A stretch of 64,000 nt of DNA. Source: Sacculina carcini (taxonomy: Eukaryota; Arthropoda; Thecostraca; Sacculinidae). Positions 8,253-16,722 of the stretch are shown piece by piece (the first letter of the stretch is position 1; each line of letters starts with the position of its first letter). The notes under the pieces were generated by a model that was not told where the DNA came from, did not search any database, and saw only the letters and a list, made by a program, of their open reading frames with translations. The DNA lies in contig OU696581.1 in NCBI GenBank assembly GCA_916048095.2, positions 9,450,266 through 9,514,265 on the forward strand, given 5' to 3'. The position numbers were made by a program, and so were the translations under genes.

Positions 8253-9133
8253 ATATATGTGCGTGTGTGTTATGAACGGTGCGTGACGTCACGCGTCACG
8301 CCACTATCGTGGGAGTGGCTTGACGGTGCGCCCGCGGGGGCTCGGGAGTGTGGCGCAGGGCAGTGTGCAATACATGGTCGTATGATCAACATGTTACATT
8401 ACAGTTGGATGCTATTAAGACAGATCAGCTAATACGGAAATAATTTGGTGTGATCACGATTGTATTTCTCATTTTGTCATCGTGTATGATTCACACTGTT
8501 TTCAATCACCTATATGAGTCTGCACTTTTGATTGTTTTAGTGTAATTCAGCTGTTCATGTATACTTGAAGATAGTTTGAATTCGTTGTATTATTGAAAAA
8601 CAATAATTCAAAGTGAAAATAGCCGTGCGGTCAAGGGATAAGAGAATATTGCCGCTGCGTGTCTTGTGAGAGACAGAGAGGCGACTAATAGCGAGCAGCC
8701 TGCACTATTTCTTTCTTGTGTCTTCTTCCTTCTCCTTCGTGTCATATCCAAGAGAGAGAGAGAGAGATAATTGAACACAGTTGACTCCCTTCTATTGCGC
8801 GTGCAATGTTCTTCAAGGAATTAATCAATGAAATATGCAGTATTTCACGCACATAGTTTTCATTTACCATGATAAATGTCATTCAGCAATATGCATTTGT
8901 ATCAACAAAAATAACTGATGCTCAATAAACAATTGAAACCGCTGCTAGAAATAACTGCGGTTGACAATCGACATATTTAATTGTGGATCTTTCTAGAATA
9001 CTTCCAGGCTCCAGGAAAATCCGCAAATTTTTAGTGAAATTTGGTCGCAAATGACAGGTGTTATGCATGCTCAAATCCAGCACAATAGCTATGATTTTCC
9101 AATTTGAAAAATTGAATGCCGGACCCGAAGAAA
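8253..9133. other. Unassigned sequence, possibly the rest of the gypsy 3' LTR at its left part
   Basis: No coding region is convincing. The left part (about 8265-8370) is GC-rich with a perfect 14-bp palindrome GCGTGACGTCACGC (8281-8294) containing the CRE-type core TGACGTCA. A (GA)n tract lies at about 8750-8767. The position, directly after a LINE that seems to sit in the gypsy LTR, suggests LTR sequence, but no second LTR is available for comparison. From about 8780 the sequence is AT-rich and unremarkable. Confidence 0.35.
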
Positions 9134-9466
9134 CAGCGGAAAATTATTTATTAAAAATGGCATGGCAAAATTAAATATATTTATTCAAGAAATAATGAAG
9201 GAATTAGGAAAATGAGGAATTATTCAATAATTAATTAATTTTCCAGGGAAATTGGTAAAATTTATTATACCTCAATTACCTTTAGCGACATAATTTTAGT
9301 GAAGTTTAAATATTTTATTCTATTCAAGTTTATATAATAATTTAATAATAGCAGAACTTCATTGTATTGTAAATTTGTTGCTAATTCAATGTGGTATTCA
9401 GCAAAACAACGTGAATATTGGCGTCATTTGACGCTGTGTCATAACATTCACACACACACACACACT

Positions 9467-9534
<68 letters not shown>
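9134..9534. repeat. 401-bp tandem duplication, copy 1
   Basis: The unit starts at CAGCGGAAAATTATTT, runs through AT-rich sequence and ends in a (CA)n tract with TCACG and ATAC interruptions. It is repeated immediately at 9535 with only a few substitutions. The short open frames with His-Thr runs are translations of the CA tract. Confidence 0.88.
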
Positions 9535-9536
<2 letters not shown>

Positions 9537-9873
9537 GCGGAAAATTATTTAGTAAAAATGGCATGGCAAAATTAAATATATTTATTCGAGAAATAATGAA
9601 GGAATTAGGAAAATGAGGAATTATTCAATAATTAATTAATTTTCCAGGGAAATTGGTAAAATTTATTATACCTCAATTACCTTTAGCGACATAATTTTAG
9701 TGAAGTTTAAATATTTTATTCTATTCAAGCTTATATAATAATTTAATAATAGCAGAACTTCATTGTATTGTAAATTTGTTGCTAATTCAATGTGGTATTC
9801 AGCAAAACAACGTGAATATTGGCGTCATTTGACGCTGTGTCATAACATTCACACACACACACACACACACACT

Positions 9874-9937
<64 letters not shown>
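9535..9937. repeat. 401-bp tandem duplication, copy 2
   Basis: Nearly identical to copy 1, with a few differences (for example AGTAAAA for ATTAAAA near the start, and a differently arranged CA tract). The copies share the CAGCGG/CAGCTG boundary next to the CA tracts, which suggests slippage or unequal exchange between CA tracts. Confidence 0.88.
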
Positions 9938-10164
9938 GCTGTCTTGCCGGACGGCTGTGTGTGTGTGTGTGACAGTTGAGCGTTGTAGAGGTCACGTGAC
10001 CGTCCTCTGTGACCCGGTCACCTGACCTCTGTCTCTGCTAGTGACACACAGTCAGTCAGTGTGTGTGAGTGTGAGAGGGTTCACGTGTTGAATAGCTCAG
10101 CTTACAGTCAGGTGTTGTGTTGACGGTGTTGCTGAATGATATCACTGCTCTGCACGACATAGAG
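9938..10164 (+). promoter_or_regulatory. Candidate promoter and first noncoding exon with palindromic E-box
   Basis: A GC-richer segment contains a perfect 12-bp palindrome GGTCACGTGACC (9990-10001) around the E-box CACGTG, the binding core of bHLH-Zip factors of the USF/MITF/TFEB type. A GT tract precedes it. At 10161-10170 AGAG is followed by GTGAGC, a strong splice-donor consensus, and AT-rich intron-like sequence follows. No ATG-led reading frame of note lies within it. The host-gene interpretation is weak and rests only on these signals. Confidence 0.25.
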
Positions 10165-10551
10165 GTGAGCAAATCTATCTATTCATTTATATCATTCAAC
10201 TATCAATTTCACATTACTATTAAGTTAGGACAGGATATTCATCAGTGCTTGTGTGTGATGATGTATGACAATCAGTGGCATATCCAGTAAGCGAGAATGA
10301 TTGGGCTGTCTCAATGGACTTGTCAGTTACAGTCAGGGACGGATATAAGACGTGCTTGTAAGAAGGTTGTATTTGTGATTACGTGTCGGTGTATGATAGT
10401 CACAGGCGCTCATACAGGTAGATGTCAACTAGATTATTACATGAGGCATGAGTGAGAATATTGTGAGAAAATCAAAAATGATAAATTCAGTTAATAAATA
10501 AATTGAAGACAATTTGTTATAGTTACTACTTGCACCATATTTATCTTCTAG
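10165..10551. other. AT-rich stretch, possible intron, no gene seen
   Basis: Low-complexity AT-rich sequence without long open frames. It ends in TTATCTTCTAG (10541-10551), a reasonable 3' splice site, and starts after a strong donor (10165). Confidence 0.25.
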
Positions 10552-10748
10552 TATGTGACTTTATCAAACATTTCTGCTGTTACTGAATTCAACACCATTG
10601 AACTGCAAGACGGGATAAATCACACATCAAATAGTGTTTTCTTATGTAAACTAGCATTATGTGACGCTCTCATTGAAAACATTCATTCATCAAACATTGA
10701 TCTCATTGACCTGCACTTTTTTGTCGTTGTTCAGTATCATTAAATAAG
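10552..10748 (+). other. Possible short exon with a 61-codon open frame
   Basis: The interval is bounded by TTCTAG (to 10551) and AAG/GTAAAC (10746-10754), acceptable acceptor and donor sites. One frame is open from 10555 to a TAA at 10741-10743. It has no ATG start, and its product (TEFNTIELQDGINH and onward) is not recognised. The stop before the donor would make it a terminal coding exon or noncoding. Chance remains a real alternative. Confidence 0.2.
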
Positions 10749-10902
10749 GTAAACTAATATGTGTATGTATGTGCGTGGGTAAGTTCATCTGTATGTTTCC
10801 TAGTTGGCATCATTTTATACTAGCAAAAACTTTTTAGACAAAATCTACATGAGTTTGTGTGTTTGTGTGTATATCAGTGTAAACGCATGTTTGTATAAAC
10901 AA
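10749..10902. other. Unassigned GT/TA-rich spacer
   Basis: Simple TG- and TA-rich sequence with no recognisable gene or element. Confidence 0.4.
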
Positions 10903-11220
10903 CAACAACAACAACAAGCGTGTATTTGATATAGCGCACTAATCAACAATGGCGCGATAAACATGAGATATAGAGATACAAGATAATAATTACAAGAGCT
11001 AGCAAGGACAAAAATATAACAGGGAAGATATACACCGAATATTTCATGCTGAAACAAAACCACAAATACATGAACTGACAAATATGAACACTGGCGCACG
11101 TCACACAAGCACGTCATACAATCACGATTAGCACAAACATAAGATCAGGGGCTGTGAGCGGAATCAAAAACACAACAGGAAAACAAAACACAAAGTGCAG
11201 TATTATTAGTAAGAGTATAT
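10903..11220 (-). mobile_element. Relic LINE 3' end, minus strand
   Basis: Read on the minus strand, the terminal motif of the LINE family appears: CGCGC, a short loop, GTGCGC and TATA (paired GCGC blocks at 10952-10955 and 10934-10937), followed by a (TTG)n tail complementary to (AAC)n at about 10900-10916. Upstream on that strand lies AT-rich sequence without ORF2, so this is a strongly 5'-truncated copy or a related nonautonomous element. Its 5' limit is uncertain. Confidence 0.5.
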
Positions 11221-11289
11221 ACATGACGATAATATGGAGATATATATATACAAATGTAGTGTCAATGCATTCTATAAGGAGGTTGTATG

Positions 11290-12180
11290 AGCCTCGTTAC
11301 ATAACTCACACTGACGTTACATAACAAAAATATAACAGGGAAGAACTCACACTGCCGTTACATAACTCACACTGATATAATTGAAACACTAGTACAAATG
11401 TTACATATCTCACACTGATATAATTGAAACACTAGTACAAATGTTACATATCTCACACTGATATAATTGAAACGCTAGTACAAATGTTACGTATATCACA
11501 CTGACATAATTGAAACGCTAGTACAAATGTTACATATCTCACACTGATATAATTGAAACGCTAGTACAAATGTTACGTATATCACACTGATATAATTGAA
11601 ACACTAGTACAAATGTTACATATCTCACACTGATATAATTGAAACACTAGTACAAATGTTACGTATATCACACTGATATAATTGAAACACTAGTACAAAT
11701 GTTACATATCTCACACTGATATAATTGAAACACTAGTACAAATGTTACATATCTCACACTGATATAATTGAAACGCTAGTACAAATGTTACGTATATCAC
11801 ACTGACATAATTGAAACGCTAGTACAAATGTTACATATCTCACACTGATATAATTGAAACGCTAGTACAAATGTTACGTATATCACACTGATATAATTGA
11901 AACACTAGTACAAATGTTACATATCTCACACTGATATAATTGAAACACTAGTACAAATGTTACGTATATCACACTGATATAATTGAAACACTAGTACAAA
12001 TGTTAGATATCTCACACTGATATAATTGAAACACTAGTACAAATGTTACATATCTCACACTGATATAATTGAAACACTAGTACAAATGTTACGTATATCA
12101 CACTGATATAATTGAAACACTAGTACAAATGTTACATATCTCACACTGATATAATTGAAACACTAGTACAAATGTTACAT
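11290..12180 (+). repeat. 43-bp minisatellite, block 1
   Basis: The unit reads CACACTGATATAATTGAAAC, then ACTAGTACAAATGTTACATATCT in consensus; the period is 43 bp (for example 11403 to 11446). Variation is mostly ACATATCT versus ACGTATAT and CACTAGT versus CGCTAGT. The first units (11290-11360) are short and degenerate, which marks the left edge. About 19 full units follow. No coding potential. Confidence 0.95.
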
Positions 12181-12420
12181 ATATAAAGTAACTCTTGTAA
12201 TGTATTACATTATAACATTACATATACATATCTATATAACTATATACTATCTCTATATACTATCTATATACTAATCTATATACTTTTTATATATGTGTTT
12301 ATACATATATACAAAGTGTATATATAATATATAATATATATATATATATATATATTATAAGTACTTTGTATATATGTGTACTATAACTATATACTATCTA
12401 CATACTAATATAACATATAC
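12181..12420. repeat. AT-rich palindromic spacer, copy 1
   Basis: A 240-bp block of TA/CTATATA sequence interrupts the 43-bp array between two TTACAT boundaries. Around a central (TA)n lie imperfect inverted arms: ACATATATACAAAGT on the left and ACTTTGTATATATGTG on the right. It recurs at 18309, 19903 and 21320. Confidence 0.9.
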
Positions 12421-13210
12421 ATATCTCACACTGATATAATTGAAACACTAGTACAAATGTTACATATCTCACACTGATATAATTGAAACACTAGTACAAA
12501 TGTTACATATCTCACACTGATATAATTGAAACACTAGTACAAATGTTACATATCTCACACTGACATAATTGAAACACTAGTACAAATGTTACATATCTCA
12601 CACTGATATAATTGAAACACTAGTACAAAAACTACATATCTCGCACTGATATAATTGAAACACTAGTACAAATACTACATATCTCACACTGATATAATTG
12701 AAACGCTAGTACAAATGTTACATATCTCACACTGACATAATTGAAACACTAGTACAAATGCTACATATCTCACACTGATATAATTGAAACACTAGTACAA
12801 AAACTACATATCTCGCACTGATATAATTGAAACACTAGTACAAATACTACATATCTCACACTGATATAATTGAAACGCTAGTACAAATGTTACGTATATC
12901 ACACTGATATAATTGAAACACTAGTACAAATGCTACATATCTCACACTGATATAATTAAAACACTAGTACAAAAACTACATATCTCGCACTGATATAATT
13001 GAAACACTAGTACAAATGTTACATATATCACACTGATATAATTGAAACACTAGTAAAAATGTTACGTATATCACACTGATATAATTGAAACACTATTACA
13101 AATGTTACATATCTCACACTGATATAATTGAAACACTAGTACAAATGTTACATATCTCACACTGATATAATTGAAACACTAGTACAAATGTTACATATCT
13201 CACACTGATA
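12421..13210 (+). repeat. 43-bp minisatellite, block 2
   Basis: About 18 units, with local variants such as AAAAACTACATATCTCG. The block is cut at TAATT by the minus-strand LINE and resumes at 18063. Confidence 0.95.
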
Positions 13211-13215
13211 TAATT
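13211..13215. repeat. Left target-site duplication of the full-length LINE
   Basis: TAATT is the last satellite pentamer before the LINE 3' end. The same pentamer follows the LINE 5' end at 18058-18062. In uninterrupted units the sequence reads TGATATAATTGAAAC, so one copy is the original and one was made on insertion. Confidence 0.8.
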
Positions 13216-13761
13216 CAATCAATGTATTTGTTATAGCGCTAATATGCACAGAAGCGCGACAAAATTTAAAAGGCAAACACAACGATGGAGATAAACATGT
13301 GACAACAGTAAGAACACATAATGCACACATAGGAACACACACACACTCACAGACATACACACATACATAAGCAAAAACATACACATACACATGGGGCACC
13401 ATAAGTAAGAATGGGAAAACAAATCACGCGAAATCAGAATCAGACGATCATTCACGCAGGATACAGAATACACAAACAAACAAACAAACAAATATTTACT
13501 ATAGCGCCTGTAAAAACACGGGCGCGCATAACTTAAAGACGAACAACAAAGCGTAAATACATATATACATATACATACATACACAAACATGCACTTATAC
13601 ATATACACACATACACAAACATGCACTAATACATATACACACATACACAAAAATGCACTTATACATATACATACATACACAGACATGCACTTATACATAC
13701 ACATATACACATGAGTTTTGAGTAGAATAAGGAAGAATAGAAAATGGATAGCTGAATGGAA
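13216..13761 (-). other. 3' UTR of the full-length LINE with two terminal motifs and a 31-bp minisatellite
   Basis: On the minus strand after ORF2 comes a GT/TA-rich tract with about four copies of a 31-bp unit (13585-13715). Then come the first hairpin (GCGCC at 13521-13525 paired with GGCGC at 13504-13508), a (TTTG)n tail, 250 bp more of GT-rich sequence, a second hairpin (blocks at 13253-13257 and 13236-13240) and the end. Small antisense-looking frames with Cys/Val/Tyr runs are repeat translations. Confidence 0.65.
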
Positions 13762-16644
13762 TCATAGTTTGGCGAAAGGAGTGAGAGTGTGAGAAGCAGG
13801 ATCAAACGAGATGTCAAAAAGGTGATTTTGAAGTCGGGAAGCAAACATGCGGTAGGAAGAAGATGAAATAATATGAGAAGGAAGAGAATTATAGATGCGC
13901 GGACCGAAGAAAGTAAAAGATTTAGAGGACCACGAAGATTCATTAGTGGCTCGAGGACAGATAAGGGGAACAGGTCTACGAGAAGAAACATTATCAGAAC
14001 GAGTTAAAAGACTGACTAGGTAGGGCGGTTGACTGGGATCATGAAGGAGTTTGAAGATTAGACAGCAAAGGCGAAAGTGGATACGAGAGACAATTGGAAG
14101 CCAACGAAACTTAAATAGAAAATTGGAGGTATGACGGCAAGGAGTAGGGTGAAGAACAAATCGGCAAGATTGGTTAAGAACACGTTGTAGTATTTTTAGG
14201 GAAGAACGAGGTAAGCTAAAGTATAGTGAGTTGCAATAGTCTAATCTAGAGAGTATAAGAGAATTAACAAGTTTAATAGATGAAGATTGATCGAGACAGG
14301 GACGAATGGGATAGAGTGAACGTAGGATCAGACGACAAGTGCGTGCGACGGAGCGAATGTTATCTACAAATGAGAGCGAAGAATCAAAAATAATACCAAG
14401 ATTTCGAACGGTAACGGCTAGAGGAACTGAGAGCAGCGGAGGACTAATGCGCGGAGGATGAAGAGGGAGAAACTCAGACTTTGAAGTGTTGATGAGAAGA
14501 TTGCGAGCTGCAGCCCAAGAAGAAATATCAGAAAGCACGTCAGATAGCAGGGAAGGAGAATGAAAAGGAAGCGGGATGTAAAACTGAATATCGTCAGCAT
14601 AGATATGAAAACTTATAGAGTGTTTACGAAGAATAGGACAAAGAGAAGACATGTACAGATTAAATAACAAAGGACCAAGAATGGAGCCCTGTGGAACACC
14701 ATGACGTAGAGCAACCGAAGAAGAGACACAGGAATTAAATTTCACAGCATAAGTCCGACCACTGAGATATGATTTGAGAAGGGAGAGAGCACTAGAGCAG
14801 ATACCAAGATGAGAGAGATCACGAAGAAGAATTGAGTGATTAACCAAATCAAAGGCAGAAGACATATCAAGGAGAACAAGCAAGGCAGACCGACGGTAAG
14901 AGAAGTGGGATAAAACGCCATTGGTTACAGAGATAAGAACAGACTGAGTGGAATATGAAGGACGGAAACCAGATTGGTAAGGATCAAGAAATTGGTTAAT
15001 GAAGGGAGAAAGTTGAGAAGAGATGGCAGATTCAAGAAGTTTGGAAGGGAAGCTGAGAAGAGAAATAGGCCGATAATTTTTAATAACAGTTGGATCTAAC
15101 GTGGGTTTTTTAAGGATAGGGTAGATTGTAGCATGTTTATCAGCAAGAAAAGCGCCATGGAGGAAAGAACTATTAATCAAATGAAGAAAATAGGGCAAAA
15201 GGGAAGGAATCAATTCAGAAATTGCCTTAAAATTTATAGGATCAGAAGGAGAGAACGACAATTTAGTTGATGAGATAAGGGCAGTTAAGTCAGTCACACT
15301 AAGATGATTAAATGATGAAAAATGATCAGGTGAGGAAATATGTCTGAGAAGAGATAATGAAGGAGGAATAACGGAAAGCAACGAATTGACTTTATCCTCA
15401 AAGAAGGTAGAAAATTGTGAGGCTGTTATAGTGGAAGAAATAGAACGCGAACGAAGACCACGGAGAGAATTCAACGTAGCCCATAAAGATTTGGGAGAGC
15501 GAGAAAGAGAAGAAAGACGAGTTTTATAGAAGTTACACTTGGCGAGAGAGAGGGCAGAAATGTAAGATGATCGAGCCGAGCAAAACGATAGCCAATCAGA
15601 TGAAGAACGAGAGCGTCGCCAACAACGTTCGAGACGGCGCTGAGAACATTTAAGGCTACGGAGATTAGAATTGAACCAAGGAGGAAGGCGAGGAGAAAGA
15701 GAAGCGCATGTCCGAAGGGGAAAAATGCAATCATTAATAGACGTAAGAGCAGCAGACAAACACGGAAATAATTCGGCAGGAGACAGTGAGTACAGAAAAT
15801 GGATAGGAAGAAAATAATCCAGGAGTGATAGGAACGAGGATGGGTCAAATTTCTTATAGTTACGATAAGTGAAAGAAGAATTAACGGGAGGAGGAGAAAA
15901 CGGAATTGAGGTTAAAAGGAGACTGTGATCGGAGATTGACGGATCTGGAGGAATGGTGAGAACGTCCGGAGGATGGCGATCAGAGGAGATGAAAGGCGAC
16001 GGAGACAGAATTAAGTCAAGGGTATGGCCAGAGGTATGAGTAGGAGAAGAGTTGCAAAGAAACAAACCATGAGATTCAAGCATAGAGAGAAAGCCTAAGC
16101 AGTAGGGGTTACGGGAGGGAGAATCAGTCCAGAAATTGAAGTCACCTAGAATCAAGAAGTTGCTAGAAAAAGACGTAGTGACAGCCTCAAGGAGAGGGGA
16201 AAATTCATCAAGGAACAACGGAGAAGTGCCGGTATGATTGTGTCGATATAATATAAGTAAGCAGAATGCAGAGTGGTTAGGAACATGAAGAGATAGGGCT
16301 AGAAATTCAAATGAAGAAGGAGGGGGAATCAAACTAGAGATAGGGGAAATGGAGAGAGAGTTTGAGAAAATGCAACCAACGCCGCCACCAGGAGATTTAC
16401 AATTAGAGCGAGCCTTGTGAAGAAAATTAAATGGTGATACGTTGGAGGAAAACAGCGATACATCGGACTCAAGTAACCAAGTTTCAGCGAGACAGAGAAT
16501 GGAAAGGCCATAAGAAGAGCAGAAGTTTAAGATATGATCGGTTTTATGTCGGCACGATCTAATATTTACAAAACCAATGGAGACGCGATACATACGCTCT
16601 GATCCAGGAGAGGGAAGAAAAAGATTGACCGGAGATGAAGACAT
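13762..16644 (-). CDS. LINE ORF2: AP-like endonuclease and reverse transcriptase, intact
   Basis: The first ATG is at 16644, giving 960 residues, but the same frame is already open from the ORF1 stop (16719), adding 25 Ser/Pro-rich codons. Endonuclease motifs: GFVNIRSC (24-31), ETWL (Glu54), GDFN (167-170), HTLDL (207-211) and SDHSLL (from 238). Reverse transcriptase: LLDMSSAFDLVNH (Asp599), GVPQGSILGPLLF (649-661) and YADD (682-685). This fits the CR1/L2 group of one-enzyme LINEs, which nick the target and copy their RNA from the exposed 3' OH. No break or lost catalytic residue is seen. The C-terminal 250 residues are Cys/Arg-rich as in related elements. Expression is probably by readthrough of the ORF1 TGA, with reinitiation at 16644 as the alternative. 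Confidence 0.93.
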   Translation of the reverse strand: MSSSPVNLFLPSPGSERMYRVSIGFVNIRSCRHKTDHILNFCSSYGLSILCLAETWLLESDVSLFSSNVSPFNFLHKARSNCKSPGGGVGCIFSNSLSISPISSLIPPPSSFEFLALSLHVPNHSAFCLLILYRHNHTGTSPLFLDEFSPLLEAVTTSFSSNFLILGDFNFWTDSPSRNPYCLGFLSMLESHGLFLCNSSPTHTSGHTLDLILSPSPFISSDRHPPDVLTIPPDPSISDHSLLLTSIPFSPPPVNSSFTYRNYKKFDPSSFLSLLDYFLPIHFLYSLSPAELFPCLSAALTSINDCIFPLRTCASLSPRLPPWFNSNLRSLKCSQRRLERCWRRSRSSSDWLSFCSARSSYISALSLAKCNFYKTRLSSLSRSPKSLWATLNSLRGLRSRSISSTITASQFSTFFEDKVNSLLSVIPPSLSLLRHISSPDHFSSFNHLSVTDLTALISSTKLSFSPSDPINFKAISELIPSLLPYFLHLINSSFLHGAFLADKHATIYPILKKPTLDPTVIKNYRPISLLSFPSKLLESAISSQLSPFINQFLDPYQSGFRPSYSTQSVLISVTNGVLSHFSYRRSALLVLLDMSSAFDLVNHSILLRDLSHLGICSSALSLLKSYLSGRTYAVKFNSCVSSSVALRHGVPQGSILGPLLFNLYMSSLCPILRKHSISFHIYADDIQFYIPLPFHSPSLLSDVLSDISSWAAARNLLINTSKSEFLPLHPPRISPPLLSVPLAVTVRNLGIIFDSSLSFVDNIRSVARTCRLILRSLYPIRPCLDQSSSIKLVNSLILSRLDYCNSLYFSLPRSSLKILQRVLNQSCRFVLHPTPCRHTSNFLFKFRWLPIVSRIHFRLCCLIFKLLHDPSQPPYLVSLLTRSDNVSSRRPVPLICPRATNESSWSSKSFTFFGPRIYNSLPSHIISSSSYRMFASRLQNHLFDISFDPASHTLTPFAKL

Positions 16645-16716
16645 AGGTGGTGAAGATGATGACTGAGGTGATGAAGAGATAGATTGAGAGGGGTGAGAAA
16701 ATGAGGAAAGAGAGGA

Positions 16717-16722
16717 TAGTCA
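16717..16722 (-). promoter_or_regulatory. Candidate leaky stop TGA-CTA between ORF1 and ORF2
   Basis: On the minus strand ORF1 ends with TGA (16722-16720), followed directly by CTA. ORF2 is in the same frame with no stop in between and no ATG for 75 bases. The other LINE has the identical hexamer and the same frame relation at 5063-5068. Confidence 0.55.

Noticed and set aside
9362-9972. Small open frames with His-Thr runs
   Set aside because: They translate the CA microsatellite, and the two are copies of the same duplicated segment.
13157-13710. Minus-strand Cys/Tyr/Val-rich frames after ORF2
   Set aside because: They translate the GT/TA-rich 3' UTR minisatellite of the LINE.
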